NCBI GenBank assembly: GCA_016202915.1
Contig: JACQNT010000064.1
Location: 1 to 9,857 of the forward strand
Reading direction: 5' to 3'
Source of the DNA: Acidobacteriota bacterium
Lineage (GTDB): Bacteria; Acidobacteriota; Polarisedimenticolia; Gp22-AA2
DNA length: 9,857 bases
A model generated the notes under the pieces. It was not told where the DNA came from. It did not search any database and was given only the letters and a program-made list of their open reading frames with translations. The number at the start of each line of letters is the position of its first letter. Position 1 is the first letter of the stretch. This document shows positions 1 to 6,554 of this stretch, in pieces. Position numbers and translations under genes: made by a program.

Positions 1-179
1 AGGGTACGGATATGCCCACCCTTCGTGGTCGGATGCAGGAAATCGGTCTTGACCCAGAGGATTCTCATGTCCGCGCGCCCTGTTCTTACATCCAGTCGCC
101 GCGTGTCTCAATCGGTGAATCCCTGAAAAGGCGCGAGGGGAAACCACGGCTCCGGGGCGCGCCCGGGATTCCGGGCGTG

Positions 180-1460
180 TCACGCCTGCGGACTTGAGCC
201 GGCGTTCGTCCGGCTCGATGCCGCCCCCTGCGCGTCGCAGGGCTTGTGCAACTGGATGTTGCCGCCGTCCAGGTCCCCGCACCTCGGCTCGTCCGGATCG
301 CAGACCTTGGCCGAGCTGCTGTCGTCGGCGAAATAGAGCTCGCTCCCGTCGGCGCCGAACACCATGATGCGGAAACGATCGTCGCGGCCGGGCTCGCCGT
401 AGTCGCACACCTCCACGTGATAGCGGAGGCCGGTGGTTCCGTTCATCTCCGCGTCCCCCTCGAACATCCGGCAGAGGCTCTGGGGATCGCCGAGCCTGAA
501 GTAGGTGTCGACGTTGACGCCCTTGATGTGGGTTCCGTCGTTGTGGTCGACCACGTTGACGTGGCCCTTGAGCTCGCCTCCGACGGTCCGGTACCCGGCG
601 TTGAACCCGAAGTTGACGCGCGACGGCGGCCCCCCCTCATAACGCGGCTCGAACCACCCGCCGCCCGTGACGAAGTCGAAGCATTCGGGCTGCTCGTGGA
701 CGAACAGGGCCCTGGGCCTCGAGAGCGCGCTCCGGCCGCGGTACACGGCCGGCCCGCCTCCCCGGCGAGGCTCGTTCGCCCGCAGTCCCGCCGGCGCCGT
801 GCTTGCCTGCCTGTCCAGGACGCTGTGGGCGCTGGCGAGTACGACCTGGTCGCCCGTCGCGAGAACGAGATGGAGGGCGTTGACGGTCAGCTCCGACAGT
901 CCGCTCCGGGAGGAGGTGATCTGCTCGTTGATGATGAGCGAGGCCACGCCCGGGAGGTCGATCCTCTGGTTCGGCGCGCCCGTGACGGCGATGCTCAGGC
1001 CGCCGAACCTCAGATTGTCAATCTCGGTGACGCCGTTCCACCTCTGCAGTCCCTTCACGTCCAGAACGTCCGCCTGCGCCCGCACGAAAGCCGCCGTGAG
1101 CTCGGCCGGATGGCCAGGAAGGACGACGGCGTCCGCGACCGAGGTCGAGCTGGTGGCGAGGCCGGGATCCACGCTCGTCGTTGCGGTCAGGACTTTCGCG
1201 CTCAGAATTCCGGGCACGGCCGCCTCCAGCAAGTCGGCGCCCTCGCCGCCGTTCGCGGTGGACGAAGTCAGTATCTCGCCCGTATCGGCCAGGAAGACGG
1301 CCGCCACTCCGAGAGACGGTGCATTTGCAAAAGCGCTCGCGGCGCGCCCCCCGGACATCCCTGACCCTGCGGAGGTCGTTCCCAGGAGACCGCACGTCAG
1401 CAGAATGAGGCTCGCGTAGGAAAGGATTCGTGGTGTCTTCGGTCGAATGCGTCGGATCAT
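180..1460 (-). CDS. Exported choice-of-anchor P / post-COAP-1 type protein
   Basis: The 426-aa product has a basic N-terminus, a hydrophobic signal segment at about residues 13-33, and no later membrane helix, so it is probably exported. Residues 45-215 are rich in small residues and beta-prone; the stretch NALHLVLATGDQVVLASAHS (194-213) resembles the end of choice-of-anchor P domains. Residues 258-408 look like the post-COAP-1 domain: CFDFVTGGGWF (260-270), NFGFNAGY (283-290), GHVNVVDHN (299-307), GEPGRDD (355-361) and a closing GGNIQLHKP (399-407). Function is unknown; these are extracellular structural or binding domains. The start is well supported: GGAGG at 1466-1470 lies 5 nt before the ATG. 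It follows the Ig-like gene on the same strand by 124 nt, so co-transcription is possible but not shown. Domain names are recalled from family patterns, not searched. Confidence 0.88.
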   Translation of the reverse strand: MIRRIRPKTPRILSYASLILLTCGLLGTTSAGSGMSGGRAASAFANAPSLGVAAVFLADTGEILTSSTANGGEGADLLEAAVPGILSAKVLTATTSVDPGLATSSTSVADAVVLPGHPAELTAAFVRAQADVLDVKGLQRWNGVTEIDNLRFGGLSIAVTGAPNQRIDLPGVASLIINEQITSSRSGLSELTVNALHLVLATGDQVVLASAHSVLDRQASTAPAGLRANEPRRGGGPAVYRGRSALSRPRALFVHEQPECFDFVTGGGWFEPRYEGGPPSRVNFGFNAGYRTVGGELKGHVNVVDHNDGTHIKGVNVDTYFRLGDPQSLCRMFEGDAEMNGTTGLRYHVEVCDYGEPGRDDRFRIMVFGADGSELYFADDSSSAKVCDPDEPRCGDLDGGNIQLHKPCDAQGAASSRTNAGSSPQA

Positions 1461-1465
1461 GCTGT

Positions 1466-1470
1466 CCTCC
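1466..1470 (-). promoter_or_regulatory. Ribosome binding site of the choice-of-anchor P gene
   Basis: GGAGG on the minus strand, 5 nt before the ATG at 1460. It fixes the start of the 426-aa protein. Confidence 0.75.
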
Positions 1471-1584
1471 AGTGAGGAAATTCATCAGTTCATCGATCGA
1501 GCCGGTTCCTGGAAATATCCCCTCCAAGGAAAACGGGCCGCGTCAGGTCATGCGTCCCTCCATGAGCGGTATGGCCCCGGGCGA

Positions 1585-3090
1585 TTACGGCGACTCCACG
1601 TCGAAGGCGTCCACGACGACCCAGGCCGAGCTGCTGGACGAGCTCCAGGTGCCCGTGACCCTGATCCTGACCGTGTGAGTCCCCGGCGGGAGACCGACGG
1701 CCGTGTACATGACGGCCTGCGCCTGCTCCGTCGGGGCATAGGTATCGACCGTCGCCGCCAGGGTCCCGTCGATGTACACCTCCGCGATCCCGGCCCACGG
1801 GCCCTTGACACCGATCCAGCCCACTCCCGTCCCATCGAAGGTCAGGCTGGCGGTGCCATCCGGTTCCGCCGACTCGACGACCGAGCCGCCGCTCAGGTCG
1901 GGGCGGAACTGGGTAATCCACGTTCCCGCGTAGGTCACCGACGGATCGGTCTCCTCGACCCGCGTCGGGCCCGTCCCGCCGCCGGTCGCGCCCTCCACGT
2001 CGAAGGCGTCCACCACGACGTTGGCGCCCCCGGAGGAGGCGTTCTGGGTGCCGGTCACTTCGATCACGAGCGTATGGCTTGTGGCCGTGAGGCCACCGGC
2101 GGTGAACAGCGCCCGGGAGGCGGCGGGCCGCGTCGCGGCGAAGGTGTCCACCGTGCCGACCAGAGCGCCATCCAGAAAGATGTTGGAAAAGCCGCAGATC
2201 TCGCACGGCAGGCCGATCCAGCTCACTCCCGTGCCGCTGAAGGTGAAGCTCGCCCTGGCCCCCGAGGTTGCGGAGAACACGCCCCGGTCGCCGCTCAAGG
2301 TCGCCCCCGAGCCGGCGCTGCTGGTCGCCGACCAGGCATCGCCGGGCGTCAGGATCGCGGCGCTCTCCTCGAATCGCGTGGTGGACGGCGGTCCGCCTCG
2401 TGTCACAGTCACCGTCACCGCTGTGGACGTTCTGGAGTTGCCGGCGGCGTCACGCGCCGTCGCGGTGAGGGAGTGCGAGCCGTTGGCGACCGTGGTCGTG
2501 TCCCACGAGGCCGAATACGGCGCGGCGGTGTCCTCGGAACCGAGGGCGGATCCGTCGACGAAGAACTGGACGCCGGCGACACCGACGTTGTCGGAGGCGG
2601 AGGCGGTGACGGCGGTCGTCCCCGAGACGGTGGCCCCGGAGGCGGGGGAGGTGATGGAGACCGACGGCGGGGTGGTGTCGGGGGGCGGAGCGTTGGAGAC
2701 GGTCACGGTGACCGGCTGGGACTGAAACTGGAGACCCAGCGCGTCGCGGGCGACGGCCGTGAGAGTGTGCGACCCGTTGCTCTTGCCGGTCGTGTTCCAG
2801 GGGATCGAGTACGGAGCCGTAGTGTCCTCCGCCCCGAGATTCGCGCCGTCCACCTCGAACTGAACGCCCCCGACCAGGACGCCCAGGGGGCTCACGCTCG
2901 CGCTGACCGTGACCGTCCCTGCGACGGTCGCTCCCTGCTCCGGGGACGTGATGGTCACGACGAGGTCGCCCGGCAGGGGCGGAAGGATCTGCGCCTCGGC
3001 CCGGTGCGGTCCAATCCAGAATGAGCCGAGGATCGCCATCAGAGCTGTAGAGAAGAAAAACGGCTCGCCCCTTCCTGTCCTCATCTTCAT
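1585..3090 (-). CDS. Secreted Ig-like protein with tandem C-terminal carbohydrate-binding-like repeats
   Basis: The 501-aa product starts with a signal peptide that probably ends at AEA (31-33). Two bacterial Ig-like domains follow at about 43-132 and 141-231, each with the pattern VxITSPxxGATVxGT, VQFxVDG and GSHxLTAxARDAxG. Two related beta-sandwich modules (about 238-366 and 376-500) share FEE/VEE at the start, GTGVxWIG, a VDTxA segment and a closing VVVDAFDV; they resemble galactose-binding or CBM-like folds often found on bacterial surface proteins. No catalytic motif is visible, so binding or adhesion is inferred. Only the first module has a CxxC (C296, C299). Two ATGs, at 3090 and 3084, both have an AGGAG at good spacing (8 and 6 nt); the in-frame ATG at 3156 would put 22 hydrophilic residues before the signal peptide and is unlikely. 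The gene ends with TAA. Confidence 0.88.
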   Translation of the reverse strand: MKMRTGRGEPFFFSTALMAILGSFWIGPHRAEAQILPPLPGDLVVTITSPEQGATVAGTVTVSASVSPLGVLVGGVQFEVDGANLGAEDTTAPYSIPWNTTGKSNGSHTLTAVARDALGLQFQSQPVTVTVSNAPPPDTTPPSVSITSPASGATVSGTTAVTASASDNVGVAGVQFFVDGSALGSEDTAAPYSASWDTTTVANGSHSLTATARDAAGNSRTSTAVTVTVTRGGPPSTTRFEESAAILTPGDAWSATSSAGSGATLSGDRGVFSATSGARASFTFSGTGVSWIGLPCEICGFSNIFLDGALVGTVDTFAATRPAASRALFTAGGLTATSHTLVIEVTGTQNASSGGANVVVDAFDVEGATGGGTGPTRVEETDPSVTYAGTWITQFRPDLSGGSVVESAEPDGTASLTFDGTGVGWIGVKGPWAGIAEVYIDGTLAATVDTYAPTEQAQAVMYTAVGLPPGTHTVRIRVTGTWSSSSSSAWVVVDAFDVESP

Positions 3091-3113
3091 CTCCTGATCT
3101 CCTGATCCTGATT
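3091..3113 (-). promoter_or_regulatory. Tandem ATCAGG repeat forming two Shine-Dalgarno sites
   Basis: On the minus strand the ATCAGG unit occurs three times in a row, two copies extended to ATCAGGAG, ending directly at the ATG at 3090. One AGGAG suits the ATG at 3090 (8 nt spacing) and the other the ATG at 3084 (6 nt). A gain or loss of one unit would change translation efficiency; this effect is inferred. Confidence 0.5.
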
Positions 3114-3290
3114 CCCGGTCCGCCCGAGCATGGGTCCATTCGAGGCGCGAATCCATAAGGTGAAAACCGCAACCAGGAAATGGATAAATCAGTACGGGGC
3201 GTCAGGGATCCCGGAACGGACCGGCGCAAGCCGCCGCTCCGAGGCCGCCGCGCGCTCCCTCCCGCCACCGGTGGATCCCTGCAGGAATAC

Positions 3291-3390
3291 GACGGAGTCC
3301 GGGTCGGGACTCTTCCCGTCCAGCGTGAGGGGTTACCCCGCATGGCGCCGATGTGTCGATGCTCATACGCTTCCGGCTTTCGCCGGAGGC
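3291..3390. ncRNA. Possible structured leader (three hairpins)
   Basis: Hairpins at 3291-3320, 3326-3342 and 3369-3390 lie within 100 nt. They could fold in the leader of either flanking gene. On the minus strand the third has a GAAA (GNRA) tetraloop over CCGGC/GCCGG, common in structured RNAs. I compared it by eye with c-di-GMP (GEMM) and c-di-AMP (ydaO) riboswitches and found only fragmentary likeness, so no class is assigned. In GC-rich DNA such hairpins can arise by chance. Confidence 0.22.
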
Positions 3391-3426
3391 TCCATCGCTC
3401 CGGGAGTGGCCATCGAGGATCCGCAC

Positions 3427-3436
3427 AAAGGAGAGG
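3427..3436 (+). promoter_or_regulatory. Ribosome binding site of the gene remnant
   Basis: AAAGGAGAGG, 6 nt before the ATG at 3443. Its quality argues that a real gene once started here. Confidence 0.55.
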
Positions 3437-3442
3437 ACGAAC

Positions 3443-3575
3443 ATGCGACACAGAGTCTCCTGGCCGCGGATCACGTCCCTGTCTCTGGGCCTGGCGGCCT
3501 TCCTGGTCCGGCCGGGGCAGGCCGACGAAGGAAGAATCGCCGATCGTCCTGGATGCCTTCGACGTGCTGCCATGA
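3443..3575 (+). pseudogene. Remnant of a secreted protein: signal peptide joined out of frame to a VLDAFDV tail
   Basis: An ATG at 3443 has a good ribosome binding site (AAAGGAGAGG, 3427-3436) and opens a typical signal peptide: MRHRVSW, a hydrophobic core (TSLSLGLAAFLV), then GQA as a likely cleavage site. Soon after, the meaningful frame changes. In the other frame the DNA ends with SPIVLDAFDVLP and TGA at 3573-3575. That tail closely resembles the closing VVVDAFDV of the beta-sandwich repeats in the Ig-like gene on the opposite strand; over 3546-3566 the DNA matches the end of that gene at 19 of 21 positions. The simplest reading is a paralogous secreted gene that lost nearly all of its interior by deletion. 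Unshifted, the ATG would give a 50-aa peptide ending at 3595. Confidence 0.6.
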
Positions 3576-3674
3576 GCGCCGGCGCCCGGCCCTGACGGTC
3601 GCGTCGGCGCGGGAGGGACCATCCGACCATTCGAACGGGGGACCGGCCAGGTTCAGGGGCATGGACATCGCGAC

Positions 3675-5912
3675 GTGCTCCAGAGCAGGGGTCTGCCCGC
3701 TCGAGTCCGCCGGCGGTGCGCCGCCTTGAGCCTGATCCTCGTCGCCGGCCTCGCGCTCCTGTCGGGACGTGGCTGGAGCAGGCCGGGCGCCGCCCCGGAC
3801 CTCCTACCCTTCGTCGGCGGGTTCCTGGAGACCGCCCGCACCGGACTCGTCAGGCCCCGCCTCACTCTCCTGGAGATCCTGACGCTCCTCCCTTCACGGG
3901 GAGCGTTCCTGTTCCCCCCGCCCTACGGCACGGCCGCCGCGCGCCTCACGAACGCCGGCGACTGCGGCGGCGGGGACTGCGTGACTTACGTCGGCTACTC
4001 CTACTGGCGCAACATCAACAATCACGCCGGCAGGAACGAGATGTGGATCCTGCTCGGGCTGGACCGGGCGCGCGGCGGACCCGGCCCGTCGCTCTTCGCG
4101 TACGACAAGACGACCGATCAGGTCTCCAAACTCGGGCCCCTGTTCGACCCGGCCTCCCCGCTGAGCTGGCGCAGCGGGGAGGGCTGGTACTGGAGCGCCG
4201 CGCTGCCGGACACAATCTACTTCGACAACGGCCCGCAGCTCCTGCGCTACGACGTCACGAGCCGGCAGTTCCAGACCGCCTTCGATGTCACGGCCCGGTT
4301 CGGCCCGGACCGGGTCATCCGGCAGGCGCACACGAGCGACGACGACAGGGTCCACTCCGCGACCCTGCTCGCGCTGCCGGACTTCCGGTCTCTGGGCTGC
4401 GTCGTCTACCACGAGGACACGCAGCAGTTCCAGTTCTTCCCGAAAATCGGGACCTTCAACGAGTGCCACGTCGACAAGAGCGGCCGCTGGCTCGTGAGCC
4501 TGGAAAACGTGGACCAGGAGCACGACCTGGAAATGCGCGTCTTCGACCTTCTGACCGGGAACGAGAGGCTGGTCTGGGACCAGGCCGGGGCGGTGGGTCA
4601 CGCCGACCTGGGGGACGGCTACGTCGTGGGCGCGGACGATTGGAACCTCTCGCCGAACGCGGTTCTCCTGTGGGACTTCTCCCGGGATCCCCTCACGGGC
4701 CTCCTGGTCTCGCACAACACGGACTGGTCGGCGCCGGCGCCCAACCACATCGCACACGGGAACGCGCGTCCGGGGGTGCCTTTGAACCAGCAATACGCGT
4801 GCGGCAGCGGCGCCTCGCGCGCCGCCGCCGTCTGGGCGAACGAGATCATCTGCTTCCGTCTCGACGGATCGCTCGACGTGCTGATCGTCGCTCCCGTGAT
4901 GACCGACCTCGACGCCGCAGGGGGGAGCGACGACTACGGGAAGATGCCCAAGGGGAACCTGGACGTCACGGGGCAGTACTTCATCTGGACCAGCAACGCC
5001 GGCGGCGACCGGCTGGACGCCTTCATCGTCAAGGTCCCCGCCCGGCTCCTGCTCGACAGGCCTGCCGGGGCGACCCCGCCGGCGCTCGTCGTCACCGGCG
5101 CGCCCGATCCGGTCGCCGCGGGCGGGCTGGTCACCTACACGCTGAGCTACTCCAACCCTGGCGCGACGGATCTGACGGGAGTCGTGATCCGCGACCGGGT
5201 CCCCTCCGACACGAGCTTCGTTTGGGCCACCGCGGGCGGCGTCCATTCCGGCGGCGTCGTCACGTGGGAAGTCGGGGCGCTCCCCGCCGGATCGTCCGAT
5301 TCGGTGCAGATGACGGTTCGCGTGTCGGCGTCCCCGCCCGACACCGGGATGATCGTCAACGGCATCAGCGTCATCGACAGCAATGAGGCGGCGGCGACCA
5401 CCGGGTCCCAGGCGGTGACCGCGGTCCTGACCGCCGCGGCGCCGATCGTCGTGTCGGTCGTCGAGACGGGCACGAGCTCGATCTACGTCCCGCAGGCGGG
5501 GAGCTGGGTGATCAGCGTCGAAGGCGCGAACTTCCAGCCCGAGGCCGCGGTGGACCTCGGTCCGGAAATCTCCGCGGGCCCCGCGACCTGGGCGGGCACG
5601 GGAAGACAGACGGTTCCCGTTACCGTGCAGGGCACCGCGGGCCTCGGGCCGAGGACCGTCACGGTCACCAATCCGGACGGACTCTCCGGAAGCAAGCCGG
5701 CCGCGCTCGCCGTGGTCAAGACGCCCGACATCAGCCGCGACTGCCGGATTGATGGGGCGGATCTCAACCTTCTGGCGCGCGCCTGGAACACGGCCTTGTC
5801 CGAACCCGCGTTCCGCGCGGAGGCGGATCTCGACGGCGATGACTTCGTCGGGCCGCTCGACCTGGCGATCCTGGCCGAGTACTTCGGCCAGAGCCTTGCA
5901 GTCTGTCCCTGA
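3675..5912 (+). CDS. Secreted beta-propeller-like protein with DUF11, IPT-like and C-terminal dockerin domains
   Basis: The 745-aa product starts at a GTG, the only usual start codon between the in-frame stop at 3573 and the signal peptide; no strong Shine-Dalgarno site precedes it. The signal peptide is a basic RVRRR region followed by a hydrophobic core (residues 10-31). About 85-465 is rich in short beta repeats with Trp/Asp and resembles a seven-bladed-type propeller; no catalytic site is evident. About 470-585 is DUF11-like (DPVAAGGLVTYTLSYSNPGA). About 590-682 resembles an IPT/TIG domain. Residues 685-740 look like a type I dockerin with two calcium loops: D685, S687, D689, D693, D696 and D718, D720, D722, D729, each followed by a Leu-rich helix. 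Dockerins bind cohesins, and two cohesin-like genes follow, the first after 39 nt. A non-enzymatic scaffold or surface sensor role is inferred. Confidence 0.88.
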   Translation: MLQSRGLPARVRRRCAALSLILVAGLALLSGRGWSRPGAAPDLLPFVGGFLETARTGLVRPRLTLLEILTLLPSRGAFLFPPPYGTAAARLTNAGDCGGGDCVTYVGYSYWRNINNHAGRNEMWILLGLDRARGGPGPSLFAYDKTTDQVSKLGPLFDPASPLSWRSGEGWYWSAALPDTIYFDNGPQLLRYDVTSRQFQTAFDVTARFGPDRVIRQAHTSDDDRVHSATLLALPDFRSLGCVVYHEDTQQFQFFPKIGTFNECHVDKSGRWLVSLENVDQEHDLEMRVFDLLTGNERLVWDQAGAVGHADLGDGYVVGADDWNLSPNAVLLWDFSRDPLTGLLVSHNTDWSAPAPNHIAHGNARPGVPLNQQYACGSGASRAAAVWANEIICFRLDGSLDVLIVAPVMTDLDAAGGSDDYGKMPKGNLDVTGQYFIWTSNAGGDRLDAFIVKVPARLLLDRPAGATPPALVVTGAPDPVAAGGLVTYTLSYSNPGATDLTGVVIRDRVPSDTSFVWATAGGVHSGGVVTWEVGALPAGSSDSVQMTVRVSASPPDTGMIVNGISVIDSNEAAATTGSQAVTAVLTAAAPIVVSVVETGTSSIYVPQAGSWVISVEGANFQPEAAVDLGPEISAGPATWAGTGRQTVPVTVQGTAGLGPRTVTVTNPDGLSGSKPAALAVVKTPDISRDCRIDGADLNLLARAWNTALSEPAFRAEADLDGDDFVGPLDLAILAEYFGQSLAVCP

Positions 5913-5940
5913 GGTCGACCGGACCCGCGCCGGCGACGAG

Positions 5941-5946
5941 GGGAGG
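5941..5946 (+). promoter_or_regulatory. Ribosome binding site of the cohesin lipoprotein
   Basis: GGGAGG, 5 nt before the ATG at 5952. The later in-frame ATG at 5991 has no such site, so 5952 is preferred. Confidence 0.7.
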
Positions 5947-5951
5947 GCATC

Positions 5952-6554
5952 ATGCTGCACAACCTGGATGGACAGCGGCTTCGACACGCGATGGGTCGCG
6001 CCGTCGCCTGTGCGGTGGTTCTGTTGCTGGCGGGAGCGTGCAGGGGGGACGATCGCCGGAGACCTCCCCCCTGCCTCGAGCTCGATTTCCGGAACGCCAT
6101 GTTCACAGCCGCAGCCGGCGACGTCTTCCTGGAGAGGGCGGCGGCATCGTGCTCGACGGTGGAGGTCAGCGTGATGGTGGCGGATCTCACGGGGATCTGG
6201 ACGGTCGGGTTCGACCTCGAGTTCCCCTCGACGCTGATCCGGTACGACGGCTACGTCATGGGTCCGCTGCTCCTGAAGGGCGCCCCCCTCAATCCTCCGG
6301 TGGTGCTGGTAAACGAGACGGGCTCCCGGCTTCAGGTCACGCTGTCCCGGCTGCAGCCCGATCCGAGCGTGGACGCGGTCGGGAGAGAGGAGCTGATCCG
6401 CTTCCGGTTCATGAGGCTCGCCAGCGGCGCGGGGGTCATCGATTTCGATTCGTCCCCGACCAGTCCGGTGAGCGAAGCGATTTTCGACGAGAATGGCAAC
6501 GCCCGACCCGCCTCCTTTGGTCCCGGACACGGTGGTCTCGTGACGGTGCCCTGA
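5952..6554 (+). CDS. Putative lipoprotein with a cohesin-like domain
   Basis: The 200-aa product has a hydrophobic N-terminal segment ending in LLLAGAC; Cys30 fits a permissive lipobox, with Ala rather than Leu at -3, so lipid anchoring is likely but not certain. The rest, about residues 45-200, looks like one cohesin-type beta-sandwich: a start resembling calcium-stabilised secretion domains, VSVMVADLTGIWTVGFDLEF (72-91), a central VTLSRLQPDPSV, and EELIRFRFM followed by a closing GGLVTV. In classical cohesins the matching stretches are the first strand (GFDLxFDPxxL) and the 'GxGxLxxIxF' strand. The immediate upstream gene ends in a dockerin, so a physical pairing is the natural hypothesis. 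Its stop (TGA 6552-6554) overlaps the next ATG, indicating translational coupling. The cohesin call rests on pattern resemblance. Confidence 0.8.
   Translation: MLHNLDGQRLRHAMGRAVACAVVLLLAGACRGDDRRRPPPCLELDFRNAMFTAAAGDVFLERAAASCSTVEVSVMVADLTGIWTVGFDLEFPSTLIRYDGYVMGPLLLKGAPLNPPVVLVNETGSRLQVTLSRLQPDPSVDAVGREELIRFRFMRLASGAGVIDFDSSPTSPVSEAIFDENGNARPASFGPGHGGLVTVP

Larger units (their letters stand above)
3114..3442. other. Divergent intergenic region with several hairpins
   Basis: About 330 nt between the minus-strand Ig-like gene and the plus-strand remnant, with no convincing gene. It holds a 10-bp palindrome CCACCGGTGG (3265-3274) and three hairpins: 3291-3320 (GACG+GAGTCC pairing with GGACTC+CGTC, 6-nt loop, 4-nt bulge), 3326-3342 (GGGG-TTA-CCCC core) and 3369-3390 (9 bp with one G-U, TTTC loop on the plus strand, GAAA loop on the minus strand). 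The open frames here show Arg/Pro/Gly-rich shadow composition. It must carry the leader and promoter of the Ig-like gene, but I cannot pick reliable -35/-10 boxes. Confidence 0.5.

Noticed and set aside
152..175. CCGGG/CCCGG/CCGGG alternating inverted repeats downstream of the choice-of-anchor P gene, possible terminator
   Set aside because: Stems are only 5 bp and no T-run follows on the minus strand; likely chance in GC-rich DNA.
12..197. Small plus-strand open frame at the left edge
   Set aside because: No ribosome binding site, no recognisable motif, and it runs into the convergent gene; nothing supports it.
246..1364. Plus-strand open frame opposite the choice-of-anchor P gene
   Set aside because: Low-complexity Ala/Val/Arg composition, no domain and no ribosome binding site; the minus-strand frame has recognisable domains.
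1447..3024. Plus-strand open frame opposite the Ig-like gene
   Set aside because: Gly/Arg-rich shadow of the repeat-bearing minus-strand gene.
3291..3390. Known c-di-GMP (GEMM) or c-di-AMP riboswitch
   Set aside because: Only short fragments resemble the conserved cores; the key conserved blocks are missing in both orientations.
3661..3729. ATG at 3661 with AGGGG upstream as the start of the dockerin gene
   Set aside because: It is in a different frame and stops after 22 codons; the GTG at 3675 is in frame with the signal peptide.
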